Shown here: positions 27,513 through 35,963 of the stretch, piece by piece
How the letters are laid out: every line of letters begins with the position of its first letter
Numbering within the stretch: the stretch's first letter is position 1
From: an uncultured Bacteroidales bacterium
Lineage (GTDB): Bacteria > Bacteroidota > Bacteroidia > Bacteroidales > UBA932
Length of the DNA stretch: 64,000 bases
Direction of reading: 5' to 3'
NCBI GenBank assembly: GCA_910585445.1
Contig: CAJUEK010000001.1
Coordinates: 97,360 to 161,359 of the forward strand
Translations under genes and position numbers: made by a program
The notes under the pieces: generated by a model
The model's input: the letters and a program-made list of their open reading frames with translations, nothing else
Database searches by the model: none
What the model was told of the DNA's origin: nothing

Positions 27513-27620
27513 TCATTGTTTACGGTAGATCAGCTGTGTTTCCTTTCCTCCGAGAGTCATGATGCCGTTGTCGATTTCTCCTGCCATTTCGAAAATTCTG
27601 CTTGGGAAAACAACCTTTAT
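27513..27620 (-). pseudogene. Unrecognised coding remnant (C-terminal end)
   Basis: A minus-strand frame of about 36 codons after an in-frame TAA reads like an ordinary protein end ('FEMAGEIDNGIMTLGGKETQLIYRKQ' region, split by its natural stop at 27513). Upstream sequence gives no continuation. The parent family was not recognised; a glycosidase C-terminus is a guess from context only. Confidence 0.3.
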
Positions 27621-27727
27621 TGCAATTGGTTATCAGCCAAGGACAGCCAATCCTCCACACAAGTATCAGGCATCCGGTGACAGGCATAAGGCACAAAAGA
27701 GCCTGCAGCCGGATATCTGAACAAATA

Positions 27728-27760
27728 TTATTTCAAATTCCTGTCAATAAGCCTGTTGAG
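27728..27760 (-). pseudogene. Remnant of a second GH130 C-terminus
   Basis: The minus-strand codons read LNRLIDRNLK-stop. The intact GH130 gene 275 bases away ends LNRLIDKNLR-stop, and the DNA differs at only a few bases over these codons. The codon just before is TGA, so no open frame remains. It is probably a leftover of a tandem duplicate (many mannan loci carry two GH130 genes) or of a local rearrangement. Confidence 0.45.
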
Positions 27761-27873
27761 TCACATATCAGCATCGGACTTTCATCTTAAAGATACGAAG
27801 GCCGGGCCTGAAAACCCGAGCTTACCTTAAAACCATCCAGCGCCAGCGAACTACAACAAACTATATATCAGAC

Positions 27874-27922
27874 AATTACGCAATCTCGGGTATGTAAATC
27901 TGCGCACCCGAGATTGCATAAA
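27874..27922. repeat. 49-bp palindromic element, family R, copy R3
   Basis: A solitary copy, in the same orientation as R1 and R2 but 20 kb from the RAYT gene. Arms GCAATCTCGGGT and ACCCGAGATTGC are perfectly complementary. The outer AATTACG and the inner GCACCC match R1 and R2, while the arm sequence is different. It lies 114 bases past the GH130 stop and could serve as a terminator for the long mannan operon. Confidence 0.8.
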
Positions 27923-28035
27923 GCATTAATAATAAACAATTTACGCTTCACTCGAAACCAGAACCGTTGTCACGGGCGCCTCAGATTGAGAAGCCGATGG
28001 CAACGGATTACTTTACCAATCAATTATTACGTTTC

Positions 28036-29193
28036 TTATCTCAAATTCTTGTCGATAAGCCTGTTGAGACGGCGCACAGTCTCCGAAGTGGTCAGGCCGT
28101 CAGGCTCAGTATTCAGGCAATAGTCAACCAGACGATCAACCGTCGATGTGGCCACATGCATCCTTGTGTCGCTTGAGGCATAATAGATGAAAACCTTGCC
28201 GTCCTCATCTGCTATCCAGCCGTTAGCGAACAGCACATTCATCACGTCGCCCACAAACTCCTCGCCTTCCGGAACCATGAAGAAGCCGGCCGGATCGGCA
28301 ATCACCTTTGTCGGGTCTTCGAGCGAAGTCATGTACATATACAGCACATATCTTAGTCCGGAAGCACATCCGCGCACACCATGGGCAAGATGCAGCCATC
28401 CCCTGGAAGTCTTTATAGGATGCGGCCCCTCACCGTTCTTCACCTCACGGATAGTGTGATAGTGGCGCATGCTTATGATTTTCTCCTCCCCGATTTCGAC
28501 ATTCTCCATGCTGTCAACAAGCGTCCAGCCGATTCCTCCGCCATTTCCGGCATCAATGAAACCGTCCTGGGGACGCGTATAGAGCGCATATTTCCCGTCA
28601 ACGAACTCAGGATGCAGCACTACATTACGCTGCTGCGAGCCGGACTTCATGTCAGGCAGCCTCTCCCAGTTGACAAAATCCCTCGTCCTTGCCACACCGG
28701 CGGCGGCAGTTGCCGAAGACAGGTCCCCCGCTGGTGCAGAAGGGTCCTTGCGCTCAACGCAGAAGATTCCATATACCCATCCGTCCTCATGGGCCGTCAG
28801 ACGCATGTCATAAATGTTCGTGGCCGGCTCGCCGTAATCAGGCATAGTCACCGGACGGTCCCAGAAACGGAAATTATCGACTCCGTTCGGGCTCTCCGCC
28901 ACAGCGAAGAACGATTTTCTGTCCGCAGCCTCGACACGTACCACGAGCATATATTTCCCGTTCCACTTTATCGCCCCCGCATTGAAAGCCGCATGGATGC
29001 CGAAACGCTCCATCAGATACGGATTCGTATTCCTGTCAAAGTCATATCTCCAGAACAAAGGAGCATGCTCCCCGGTAAGGATAGGATATTTATAGCGCTC
29101 ATAGACGCCGTTTCCCTCTATAGGCTCATTCTTTCTTGTGATGAGGGCTTCATGCTCTTTCTGAAGCCACTCCTTTCTTTCATCAAATGTCAT
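28036..29193 (-). CDS. GH130 mannosyl-glucose / mannooligosaccharide phosphorylase
   Basis: A 385-residue cytoplasmic enzyme without signal peptide. GH130 marks are 'IHAAFNAGAIKWNGKYMLVVRVEAADRKSFFAVAESPNG', read here as consecutive short blocks with the typical 'FNAG' and 'RVE..DRKS', plus 'YDMRLT' (the catalytic Asp region) and 'GWLHLAHGVRG'. The sequence looks like subfamily 1, 4-O-beta-mannosyl-glucose phosphorylase, which releases mannose-1-phosphate and glucose. That activity needs the epimerase at the other end of the locus to make mannosyl-glucose from mannobiose, and both are present. Last gene of the main operon. Confidence 0.92.
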   Translation of the reverse strand: MTFDERKEWLQKEHEALITRKNEPIEGNGVYERYKYPILTGEHAPLFWRYDFDRNTNPYLMERFGIHAAFNAGAIKWNGKYMLVVRVEAADRKSFFAVAESPNGVDNFRFWDRPVTMPDYGEPATNIYDMRLTAHEDGWVYGIFCVERKDPSAPAGDLSSATAAAGVARTRDFVNWERLPDMKSGSQQRNVVLHPEFVDGKYALYTRPQDGFIDAGNGGGIGWTLVDSMENVEIGEEKIISMRHYHTIREVKNGEGPHPIKTSRGWLHLAHGVRGCASGLRYVLYMYMTSLEDPTKVIADPAGFFMVPEGEEFVGDVMNVLFANGWIADEDGKVFIYYASSDTRMHVATSTVDRLVDYCLNTEPDGLTTSETVRRLNRLIDKNLR

Positions 29194-29277
29194 TGTATCT
29201 TGTATTTATTATCAATCTCTCCCGCATAAGTCCCGGCCGGCCATCATAACCGGCGGCAACATCCACGGCCCCATACA

Positions 29278-30393
29278 TCAGCGGACCATCACTATCTTCT
29301 CCATGCCAGCGAATGCCATGAAATCCTCGGCAGACACCTGTCCCGGCCACGGTGCATAGAAATGCCCCTCCATATCGCAGGCGTTTCTCCATGTCAGGAC
29401 ATAAGCCAAAGGATAATCCTTTATCGCAGGATATAGGACCTCAGTCCACCATGACGCATCAGGGATTCCCTCATACCCGGTTTCAGTCAAGGCCAGCAGT
29501 TTATTGCGCTCATGTCCCACCTTCACCATTATATCAAGGGCATTCCTAAGCTCATCCGCATACTGCTGAGAAGAGCCATACTGATAGCAGTCCACACCTA
29601 TCATGTCCACCATACGGTCTCCTGGCCACCGTTCCATATAGATTTCCTCAGTCACGCCTCCTGCGCCCGGAGAATAAGACCACACAAGATTGTCAAGTCC
29701 GCGCTCAACGGCCATATATTCGTATGTCATTTTCCACAAGGCCTTGTATTCCTCCACGCTGCACAAGTCACGTCCCCACCAGAACCAGCTTCCGGTATGC
29801 TCATGCCATGGACGGAAAATTACAGGGACAGCCTTGCCGTCAGAAGTCCGGAAAGACTCCAGATAGTCTGCCGCACGCGAAAGCCACTCCATGAAAAGCT
29901 CATGTCTGCTGCCTCCCTCAAGCACCGAAGCGACCACCTCTTTCGAAGAAATGTCCCAGGAATCACCGCCGGTAAGAGGATTGCGAGGATGCCACGAGAA
30001 AGTTACGGTTCCTCCCCTCTCATAATGCGCAACCGCAGAAGCCCTCATCCGGGAAAACAGGTTTCCGTCCAGATTACTGTCTCCGCCAAGCTCGATTCCG
30101 CCGAGGTCAAGACCATATACGGACGGATACATGCCGCACACATCCTTCACATCCGACTGAACAAACTCCTGTGCATCTGCATCAAGCCTCCATGAATGCC
30201 CGTACATCAGGTCATCCTGGTGTCCATACATGATTTTTCCATTTTCAACGCCGCCGGCAAGAGAAGCCAGCAACTCTTCTGAAGGAGTCCGGTTCTCACT
30301 ATTGCCGGAACAAGAGGAAATTACAGCGCAAATTGCCATCAAGGTCATAGGTTTCAGTATATTTCTCATAATAAAGGGGATATTCATTTTCAT
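29278..30393 (-). CDS. GH26 beta-mannanase lipoprotein (first copy)
   Basis: Cuts beta-1,4-mannan. A 371-residue lipoprotein with lipobox 'AVISSC'; starts at 30393 or 30369 (Met-9) both give a signal peptide. GH26 motifs are 'YGHQDDLMYGHSW' near 56, 'VTFSWHPRNP', acid/base Glu-198 in 'FRPWHEHTGSWFWWG', and nucleophile Glu-304 in 'LTETGYEG'. It has no accessory module, and at this size it is the single-domain form seen in Bacteroidota mannan loci, where such enzymes are periplasmic or surface endo- or mannobiose-releasing. It sits between GH5_4 and GH130, 10 bases after GH5_4. Confidence 0.93.
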   Translation of the reverse strand: MKMNIPFIMRNILKPMTLMAICAVISSCSGNSENRTPSEELLASLAGGVENGKIMYGHQDDLMYGHSWRLDADAQEFVQSDVKDVCGMYPSVYGLDLGGIELGGDSNLDGNLFSRMRASAVAHYERGGTVTFSWHPRNPLTGGDSWDISSKEVVASVLEGGSRHELFMEWLSRAADYLESFRTSDGKAVPVIFRPWHEHTGSWFWWGRDLCSVEEYKALWKMTYEYMAVERGLDNLVWSYSPGAGGVTEEIYMERWPGDRMVDMIGVDCYQYGSSQQYADELRNALDIMVKVGHERNKLLALTETGYEGIPDASWWTEVLYPAIKDYPLAYVLTWRNACDMEGHFYAPWPGQVSAEDFMAFAGMEKIVMVR

Positions 30394-30402
30394 GAGGAAC
30401 TT

Positions 30403-31935
30403 CTATTTCGGAGCGTTCGCATATACGCTCTCGAGAGTATATGACGGGTCATCATTGTTCATCGCACGCGTCATCGTCTCCACAGCCTTGCGCGCACCCT
30501 CTGAAGGGAACTCGCCAGTGGCATGATTGAAATACGCGTGAGTCTCCGCTCCTGCACCTTCCGCTCCATTGTCCCATACGAAGGTTGACATCCCATAAGT
30601 CTTTGCGGCTTTCACCACATATTCAAACCAATATCTCTGGAATTTCTGCTCACGCTCTGTCGCACGGTTGCCGCATCCCATCTCGCCTATATAAACAGGC
30701 ACACCCTTGCTGATGAATTTGTCATACAGCTTGGCAAAAGCCTCAGTCACCTGCTCCTCATTCGAGCCGGGCGCTTTCTTGGAAGGGTCGGCAGTATGTC
30801 CCCACTCCGAATATTTGGCATTGAGGGTATAATCACCCGGGTCATAATAATGCACAGCCACAATCAGCCTGTCCTTAGCGGTATCCTCAGGCAGCACCAT
30901 ATCTGAGACCGTGAAATCTATATTCGTGCAATAGCCCGGAACCACAAGCAGACGCGAAGCATTATTCCCGCCTGTGGAACGCACCGCATCAACAAATTCC
31001 TGATTCCAGCCGTTGAGGCATCTGTACTGCTTTCCGCCGTCAGTACGGTTGTCTCCCCAGCCCCATTTGCCGTCATGAATCTCATTGAACGCCTCAAAAA
31101 TCAGGAAATCACCCTTGTCCCGGAACTTCCCGGCAATCTGAGACCACATGGCTCGTATCTGCTGCCTTATCTGGGCATTCTTCTCGTCATTCACCGCAGC
31201 AGTCTTGATGTCAAGCCAATATTTGCTGTCGCCCCCGTCATGATGTATGTTTACAATCGCATTCAGTCCTGCATTTTCAGCATATCCCACGACCTCGGCA
31301 ACCCTGTCAAGCCAGTCATTGTCAATCTTATACTCCGGAGCCTCCCCGAACTTTCCGAGCCAAGTCACCGGTATGCGCACAGACTTGTAGCCTGCTGCCT
31401 TGACCTTGTCAAACACTGCCTGAGTAGCTTTCGGATTACCCCAGAAAGTCTCTCCAGCGATACCATTGTTATGAGCATCAAGCTGATTTCCGAGATTCCA
31501 CCCCATGCCGAGCTTGTCCAGTACCTGCCATGCGGCATTATCCTCAGGCTCCGGCACAGGCTCTGCCCCCTTTGCCTGCTGGCGCACCTCGACATATTTC
31601 TTTTCATCACCGGCAACCACAGAAATGCGCGTTGTCCTTTCTTCCCGTGTCACGTTCTCATTTGCAGAAACAGTGACGGAATATTTGTTAGGCGTTCCGG
31701 AAGCCTTTGCAGATGCGCTTATCCAGTCTGCCCCAGGCACGACATATAGTTTCCCGGAAGTCTCCACATTGAAAACCTGCTCACCTGCGGCCGCCCCGAA
31801 ATCAAGGGAAGTCCTGTCAATCTCCAAAGCCACAGTCTCTCCATTTACGCCTTTTTCCTCCGGAGAGCAGGATATAAGAGCCGCAGCAGAAAAAAGAGCG
31901 GCAATCGCAATCGTCATATAATCAATTATTTTCAT
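30403..31935 (-). CDS. BACON + GH5 (subfamily 4-like) endoglycanase lipoprotein
   Basis: A 510-residue surface lipoprotein (lipobox 'AALISC'). Residues about 33-122 form a BACON Ig-like domain ('LDFGAAAGEQVFNVET', 'ADWISA', 'VEVRQQAKG'), then a Pro/Glu-rich linker and a GH5 barrel from about 136. 'LGMGWNLGNQLDAHNNG' and 'ETFWGNPKAT' are the GH5_4 opening. Acid/base is Glu-285 in 'FEAFNEIHDG' and nucleophile Glu-418 in 'YIGEMGCG'. GH5_4 enzymes act on beta-glucan, xyloglucan, glucomannan or mannan, so here backbone cutting of glucomannan is likely. The BACON domain spaces the enzyme from the membrane. Confidence 0.92.
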   Translation of the reverse strand: MKIIDYMTIAIAALFSAAALISCSPEEKGVNGETVALEIDRTSLDFGAAAGEQVFNVETSGKLYVVPGADWISASAKASGTPNKYSVTVSANENVTREERTTRISVVAGDEKKYVEVRQQAKGAEPVPEPEDNAAWQVLDKLGMGWNLGNQLDAHNNGIAGETFWGNPKATQAVFDKVKAAGYKSVRIPVTWLGKFGEAPEYKIDNDWLDRVAEVVGYAENAGLNAIVNIHHDGGDSKYWLDIKTAAVNDEKNAQIRQQIRAMWSQIAGKFRDKGDFLIFEAFNEIHDGKWGWGDNRTDGGKQYRCLNGWNQEFVDAVRSTGGNNASRLLVVPGYCTNIDFTVSDMVLPEDTAKDRLIVAVHYYDPGDYTLNAKYSEWGHTADPSKKAPGSNEEQVTEAFAKLYDKFISKGVPVYIGEMGCGNRATEREQKFQRYWFEYVVKAAKTYGMSTFVWDNGAEGAGAETHAYFNHATGEFPSEGARKAVETMTRAMNNDDPSYTLESVYANAPK

Positions 31936-31944
31936 ACATATTTA

Positions 31945-34386
31945 TCACAAAAACAGTTCAAGTTTATGATAGCCAGGCTCATACGGCACATAAGTGCTGC
32001 GTCCGTCAGCGCTATTGTGTATCGTTATGTCATATACCGCATCACGGAACACCCTGTGCACAGTATAAGAGGATATTTCCGCAGGCAGGCACGGACATAT
32101 CTCAAGCCCGCCATAATCCGGACGGATACCCAACAGATATTCAGTGACGGCATGCCAGTTCCATGCGGCAGTTCCCGTCAGCCAGCTGTTCTTTCCCTCC
32201 CCGGGACGGAATGCATCCTTGCCCGCCACCATCTGGCAATAGACGTAAGGCTCGATCTTGTGCAATTCCTGGTCACGTATGAATGCCGGAGAAATCTTGC
32301 AATAATGCTCCCATGCATCCTCACGCCGCCCGCAAAGAGCCTCTCCTATCACAATCCAAGGATTGTTGTGGCAGAATATGCCCGCATTTTCCTTGTAACC
32401 CTGAGGATATGAGGAAATCTCCCCATACTCAGGCATATAGCGCGTAAAGGCAGGGTTATTCAAAACGATTCCGTGCTCACAGTCAAGCAGTTCCTTTACA
32501 CTGTCCAATGCCTTGGAGCACAGGCCCTCCTCAGCACCGATTCCGGCCATCGTGCACCAGCCCTGGCTCTCAATGAAAATCCTGGACTCAGCACACCCGG
32601 CAGAACCGACCTTCCTTCCGAAATAATCGTATGCACGCAAAAACCAGCTCCCGTCCCAGCCATATTTCCTCACGGACTCCTCCATCGCAACCACATTCGC
32701 ACTGACATCTGAAGAATCCAGGTGAAGATGCTCAAGAAGTCGCGCGAACTCCTTGCCGACAACCACATACAGCCCGGCAATCATAAGCGACTCCGCACGG
32801 CTGCCTTCCGTCTTGTTCCCGGTAGTCTGGAAAGACTCGTCAGGGTCGAAGGAAAAACAATTGAGATTGAGGCAGTCATTCCAGTCCGCACGCCCTATAA
32901 GCGGCAGCCCATGAGGCCCCAGATGCGTCCCGGTATAGTCAAAACTTATCCGCAGATGCTCCAGAAGAGTCTTCTCGCTTCCCGGCACATTGTCAAAAGG
33001 CACCATCTCGTCGAGAATCGAAAAGTCACCGGTCTCCCTGACATAAGCGAATGTGCCGAACAGAAGCCAAAGCGGGTCATCATTGAATCCCGAGCCGATT
33101 CCGTCATTGCCGCGCTTGGTGAGAGGCTGATACTGATGGTAGCAGCTCCCGTCCGCAAACTGTGTCGCCGCAATGTCAAGAATCCTTGCCCTCGCCCTCT
33201 TAGGAATCTGATGCACAAAGCCTATCAGATCCTGGTTCGAATCACGGAAACCCATTCCGCGTCCTATTCCGCTCTCGAAGAAGCTTGCGCTGCGGCTCAT
33301 ATTGAATGTAACCATACACTGGTACTGGTTCCAGATATTCACCATCCTGTCCAGCTCAGGCACCGGAGAGCTTACCGTAAATTTGCCGAGCAGACCGTCC
33401 CAATACTCCCTAAGCTCATCAAAAGCCCTATCAGCTTTCTCCGCCGTAGAGAACTCCTCAAGCATTGCATATGCCAGCTTCTTGTTTATTATACCGGAGC
33501 CTGAATTGGCTTTCATAAGCACGCCGGAAGAATCATCACCGGACACGAATTTACTGTCATCAGGATTCTCCGCATAACCGAGGATGAACACAAGGTCCGC
33601 GGACTGCCCGGCCCCAAGCCTCATTTTCATGCAATGCGAAGCTACAGGACTCCACCCGTGCGCAACAGACATGCGCGATGAAGCCTCAGACACAGCCGCA
33701 GGAGAATCAAACCCGTTATAGCGTCCCAAAAAGGCTTCACGGTCTGTATCATATCCGTCAATAGGGACATTGACCCCATAAAAAGCATAATGGTTGCGCC
33801 TTTCGCGGTACTCTGTCTTATGATATATTACGCTGCCCTCAACCTCTACCTCTCCGGTCGAAAGATTCCTCTGGAAATTCTCCATGTCGGTCTGGGCGTT
33901 CCACAGGCACCATTCCACAAAAGAAAACAGCGTGAATTCCTTTGCGGCGGCACCGGTATTCGTCAATGTGACCTTCTGAACCTCGCATCTTCTTCCCAAA
34001 GGCACGAAGAACAGCTCACTCACCCTCAGCCCGTCCTTTTCTCCGGTTATGCGCGTATATCCCATTCCATGACGGCACTCATAAAAATCAAGAGGAGTGC
34101 GGCACGGCTTCCATCCCGGACTCCAGAGCGCATTTCCGTCATTAATGTAAAGGTAGCGTCCGCCATCATCCATCGGAACGCCGTTATACCTGTATCGCAG
34201 GATGCGCCTGAATTTGGCGTCCTTGCAGAAACAATACCCTCCGGCAGTGGCTGAAATCAACGAGAAGAAATCCTCCGTGCCCAAATAATTTATCCACGGC
34301 CACGGAAGCTCAGGGTCAGTTATCACAAACTCCCTCGCCTTGTCGTCAAAATGTCCATATGTCCTGTTGTCACTCATATCAGTCAT
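31945..34386 (-). CDS. GH94 cellobiose (beta-glucoside) phosphorylase
   Basis: Cytoplasmic enzyme of 813 residues without signal peptide. It phosphorolyses cellobiose-type disaccharides to glucose-1-phosphate plus a sugar. GH94 marks are 'YGHFDDKAREFVITDP..PWPWINYLG' at the start, 'SPGWKP' and 'FRDSNQDLIGFVHQIP'. 'GRADWNDCLNLN' contains the catalytic Asp, and 'NPWIVIGEALCGR' and 'GTAAWNWHAVTEYLLGIRPDYGGL' follow. Length and N-terminus match cellobiose phosphorylase rather than chitobiose or cellodextrin forms. Its presence in a mannan locus suggests the substrate contains glucose as well as mannose. Confidence 0.93.
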   Translation of the reverse strand: MTDMSDNRTYGHFDDKAREFVITDPELPWPWINYLGTEDFFSLISATAGGYCFCKDAKFRRILRYRYNGVPMDDGGRYLYINDGNALWSPGWKPCRTPLDFYECRHGMGYTRITGEKDGLRVSELFFVPLGRRCEVQKVTLTNTGAAAKEFTLFSFVEWCLWNAQTDMENFQRNLSTGEVEVEGSVIYHKTEYRERRNHYAFYGVNVPIDGYDTDREAFLGRYNGFDSPAAVSEASSRMSVAHGWSPVASHCMKMRLGAGQSADLVFILGYAENPDDSKFVSGDDSSGVLMKANSGSGIINKKLAYAMLEEFSTAEKADRAFDELREYWDGLLGKFTVSSPVPELDRMVNIWNQYQCMVTFNMSRSASFFESGIGRGMGFRDSNQDLIGFVHQIPKRARARILDIAATQFADGSCYHQYQPLTKRGNDGIGSGFNDDPLWLLFGTFAYVRETGDFSILDEMVPFDNVPGSEKTLLEHLRISFDYTGTHLGPHGLPLIGRADWNDCLNLNCFSFDPDESFQTTGNKTEGSRAESLMIAGLYVVVGKEFARLLEHLHLDSSDVSANVVAMEESVRKYGWDGSWFLRAYDYFGRKVGSAGCAESRIFIESQGWCTMAGIGAEEGLCSKALDSVKELLDCEHGIVLNNPAFTRYMPEYGEISSYPQGYKENAGIFCHNNPWIVIGEALCGRREDAWEHYCKISPAFIRDQELHKIEPYVYCQMVAGKDAFRPGEGKNSWLTGTAAWNWHAVTEYLLGIRPDYGGLEICPCLPAEISSYTVHRVFRDAVYDITIHNSADGRSTYVPYEPGYHKLELFL

Positions 34387-34431
34387 CTGTCATAAATTTC
34401 CATTCTTCACAATCCGGCAGCCCGGCAAACG

Positions 34432-35865
34432 CTATTCGAACAAATCGTCAGGCAGGGCGGAAAGGTCAATCACATCACCGCAGGCCCATGTCTTCTTCCA
34501 CCATGCGATATCAGCATGAGTGTGCGCATAGCCCTCCGTACCGTCAAGCCCGTAGTCATACCAAGGCATGAAATACAACCATTTCGCCCCGGCATTCCAC
34601 TGGGAGTTCATGTCACTTACCCCGCCATGCTCCGACAGGGCCACCATTTTATTGAGGAACATCTCAGTCACAATACCGAAGTTAGTCTTAAGAACAGCCT
34701 CGGAAGCGACATTGTATATGTCCCGCCCTATTATGTCAACATAGCCGTCACCGGGATAGAACGGCATGTCCATGTCCCCATAAGACGAAGCCTGTGTCGT
34801 CCACACCCAAATCAGATTGCGTATGCCGGCCTCCTTGAAATAATCGAACATGTATCTCCAGAGCCTCACATATGTTTCGCCCCCGTCTGCTCCCCACCAG
34901 AACCATGCTCCGGAATGCCACTGCGTGTAAGTATTCCCAGCCGCCTCATGCAGAGGTCTCCAAACCACGGGTATGCCGGCATCCTGAAGAAGCCTCAGAT
35001 AGCCTGCCATCTTCTCAAGGTCAGCCTTGACGGTCCTGTTCTCCCATGTTCCCTCTTCGAATATCCTTGAAGGGCGGAAAACAGTGGTCCATGTACCGTC
35101 ACTCGACTGCGAGCCGTCTCCAGGAGTGCAGGTATATTCCGCCGAGCCTTCCTTTGCAGGTACATTCCAGTGCCAGCATGCGCTTACGATTCCACCCATT
35201 CCGAACCATTCCCTCGCAGGGGTGATGTCGGAATAGTCAATCCAATTTGAAGGGGAAGATTGCAGGTGAATATAATCAAAAGTTGCCATAGCAGGCCACT
35301 TTCCTGCCCATTTATGTATCCATTCAGCCTCATCACGGTTCCAGGCCACTTTTGCGATGGCTCCGGAAAGGGTTTTCTTGCCATAGATGGAAAGCATATA
35401 TTCATACAGGCGCCTTGCATTGGCCGTAGGATTCTCAGTCACAAGAGACTTTGCAATATCCTGCTGACAAGGACTCTTCACTGAAAACGTCAAACGTATT
35501 TCCTTGGCAGGCTTCTGATTATTGCCATACCCGAGAATTGTCCCCTCAGGAAAAACGAGGGTATATTTCTGCGACGGAACAAGTCCGGACACCTTTACGG
35601 TTATATCTTTCATGTACGGATTCAGGTCAGACAGCTCCGCCCCCGAATCAATGCTTATCCGTCCGCGCTCAGATGTCGGGCACATGACATTCTGGTTGAA
35701 AGTCAGTGTAACTGAAATGACATCTCCGATTATGTCATCCGCACCGTCCGCTGGGTCGCTCGAGACCAGTTCAGGCCCGTCAGCCAATTCAGGCGCAGCA
35801 GGCTCAGGCTCCCGGCATCCCGCAACAAATGCCAAAGCCAACAATATGAATATGGTTTTCTTCAT
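34432..35865 (-). CDS. Ig-like domain + GH26 beta-mannanase lipoprotein (second copy)
   Basis: A 477-residue surface lipoprotein (lipobox 'FVAGC'). Residues about 30-130 form a Big_5/SbsA-like Ig domain ('SSDPADGADDI', 'VTLTFNQNVM', 'YTLVFPEGTI'). The GH26 barrel follows: 'GKKTLSGAIAKVAWNRDEAEW', 'MATFDYIH', 'SACWHWNVP', acid/base Glu-307 in 'VWRPLHEAAG', 'WFWWGADG', and nucleophile Glu-412 in 'ALSEHGGV'. Domain layout differs from the first GH26, so the two are probably a surface endo-enzyme and a periplasmic enzyme. A stable hairpin lies in the 98-base gap upstream of it. Confidence 0.93.
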   Translation of the reverse strand: MKKTIFILLALAFVAGCREPEPAAPELADGPELVSSDPADGADDIIGDVISVTLTFNQNVMCPTSERGRISIDSGAELSDLNPYMKDITVKVSGLVPSQKYTLVFPEGTILGYGNNQKPAKEIRLTFSVKSPCQQDIAKSLVTENPTANARRLYEYMLSIYGKKTLSGAIAKVAWNRDEAEWIHKWAGKWPAMATFDYIHLQSSPSNWIDYSDITPAREWFGMGGIVSACWHWNVPAKEGSAEYTCTPGDGSQSSDGTWTTVFRPSRIFEEGTWENRTVKADLEKMAGYLRLLQDAGIPVVWRPLHEAAGNTYTQWHSGAWFWWGADGGETYVRLWRYMFDYFKEAGIRNLIWVWTTQASSYGDMDMPFYPGDGYVDIIGRDIYNVASEAVLKTNFGIVTEMFLNKMVALSEHGGVSDMNSQWNAGAKWLYFMPWYDYGLDGTEGYAHTHADIAWWKKTWACGDVIDLSALPDDLFE

Positions 35866-35904
35866 GCTCTTCTGTTTATATTTCCGGAAATTCCGGCATT
35901 TGCT

Positions 35905-35932
35905 CCCGAGGAGGGAATCACCCCTCCCAGGG
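35905..35932 (-). promoter_or_regulatory. Intercistronic G/C-rich hairpin
   Basis: GGAGGG (35910-35915) pairs with CCCTCC (35922-35927) around AATCAC, extended by CCC/GGG outside. There is no T-run. It sits in the operon's only roughly 100-base gap between binding-protein and enzyme genes, so it may reduce read-through or protect the upstream SusCD message from decay. Confidence 0.45.
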
Positions 35933-35963
35933 AAAAGTTTTCATAGTTCAGTTGAAAATCCGG

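Larger units (their letters stand above)
27297..28035. other. 739-base region without an intact gene
   Basis: Holds dispersed repeat copy A with the symporter promoter (27346-27440), an unrecognised minus-strand coding remnant (27513-27620), a duplicate of the last codons of a GH130 gene (27728-27760), and palindrome R3 (27874-27922). It has the look of a rearranged junction between the two mannan-locus transcription units. Confidence 0.65.

Noticed and set aside
7082..27922. The three R palindromes as integron attC sites
   Set aside because: They have the co-varying arms of attC sites, but no GTTRRRY/RYYYAAC core sites, no integron integrase and no gene-cassette arrangement.
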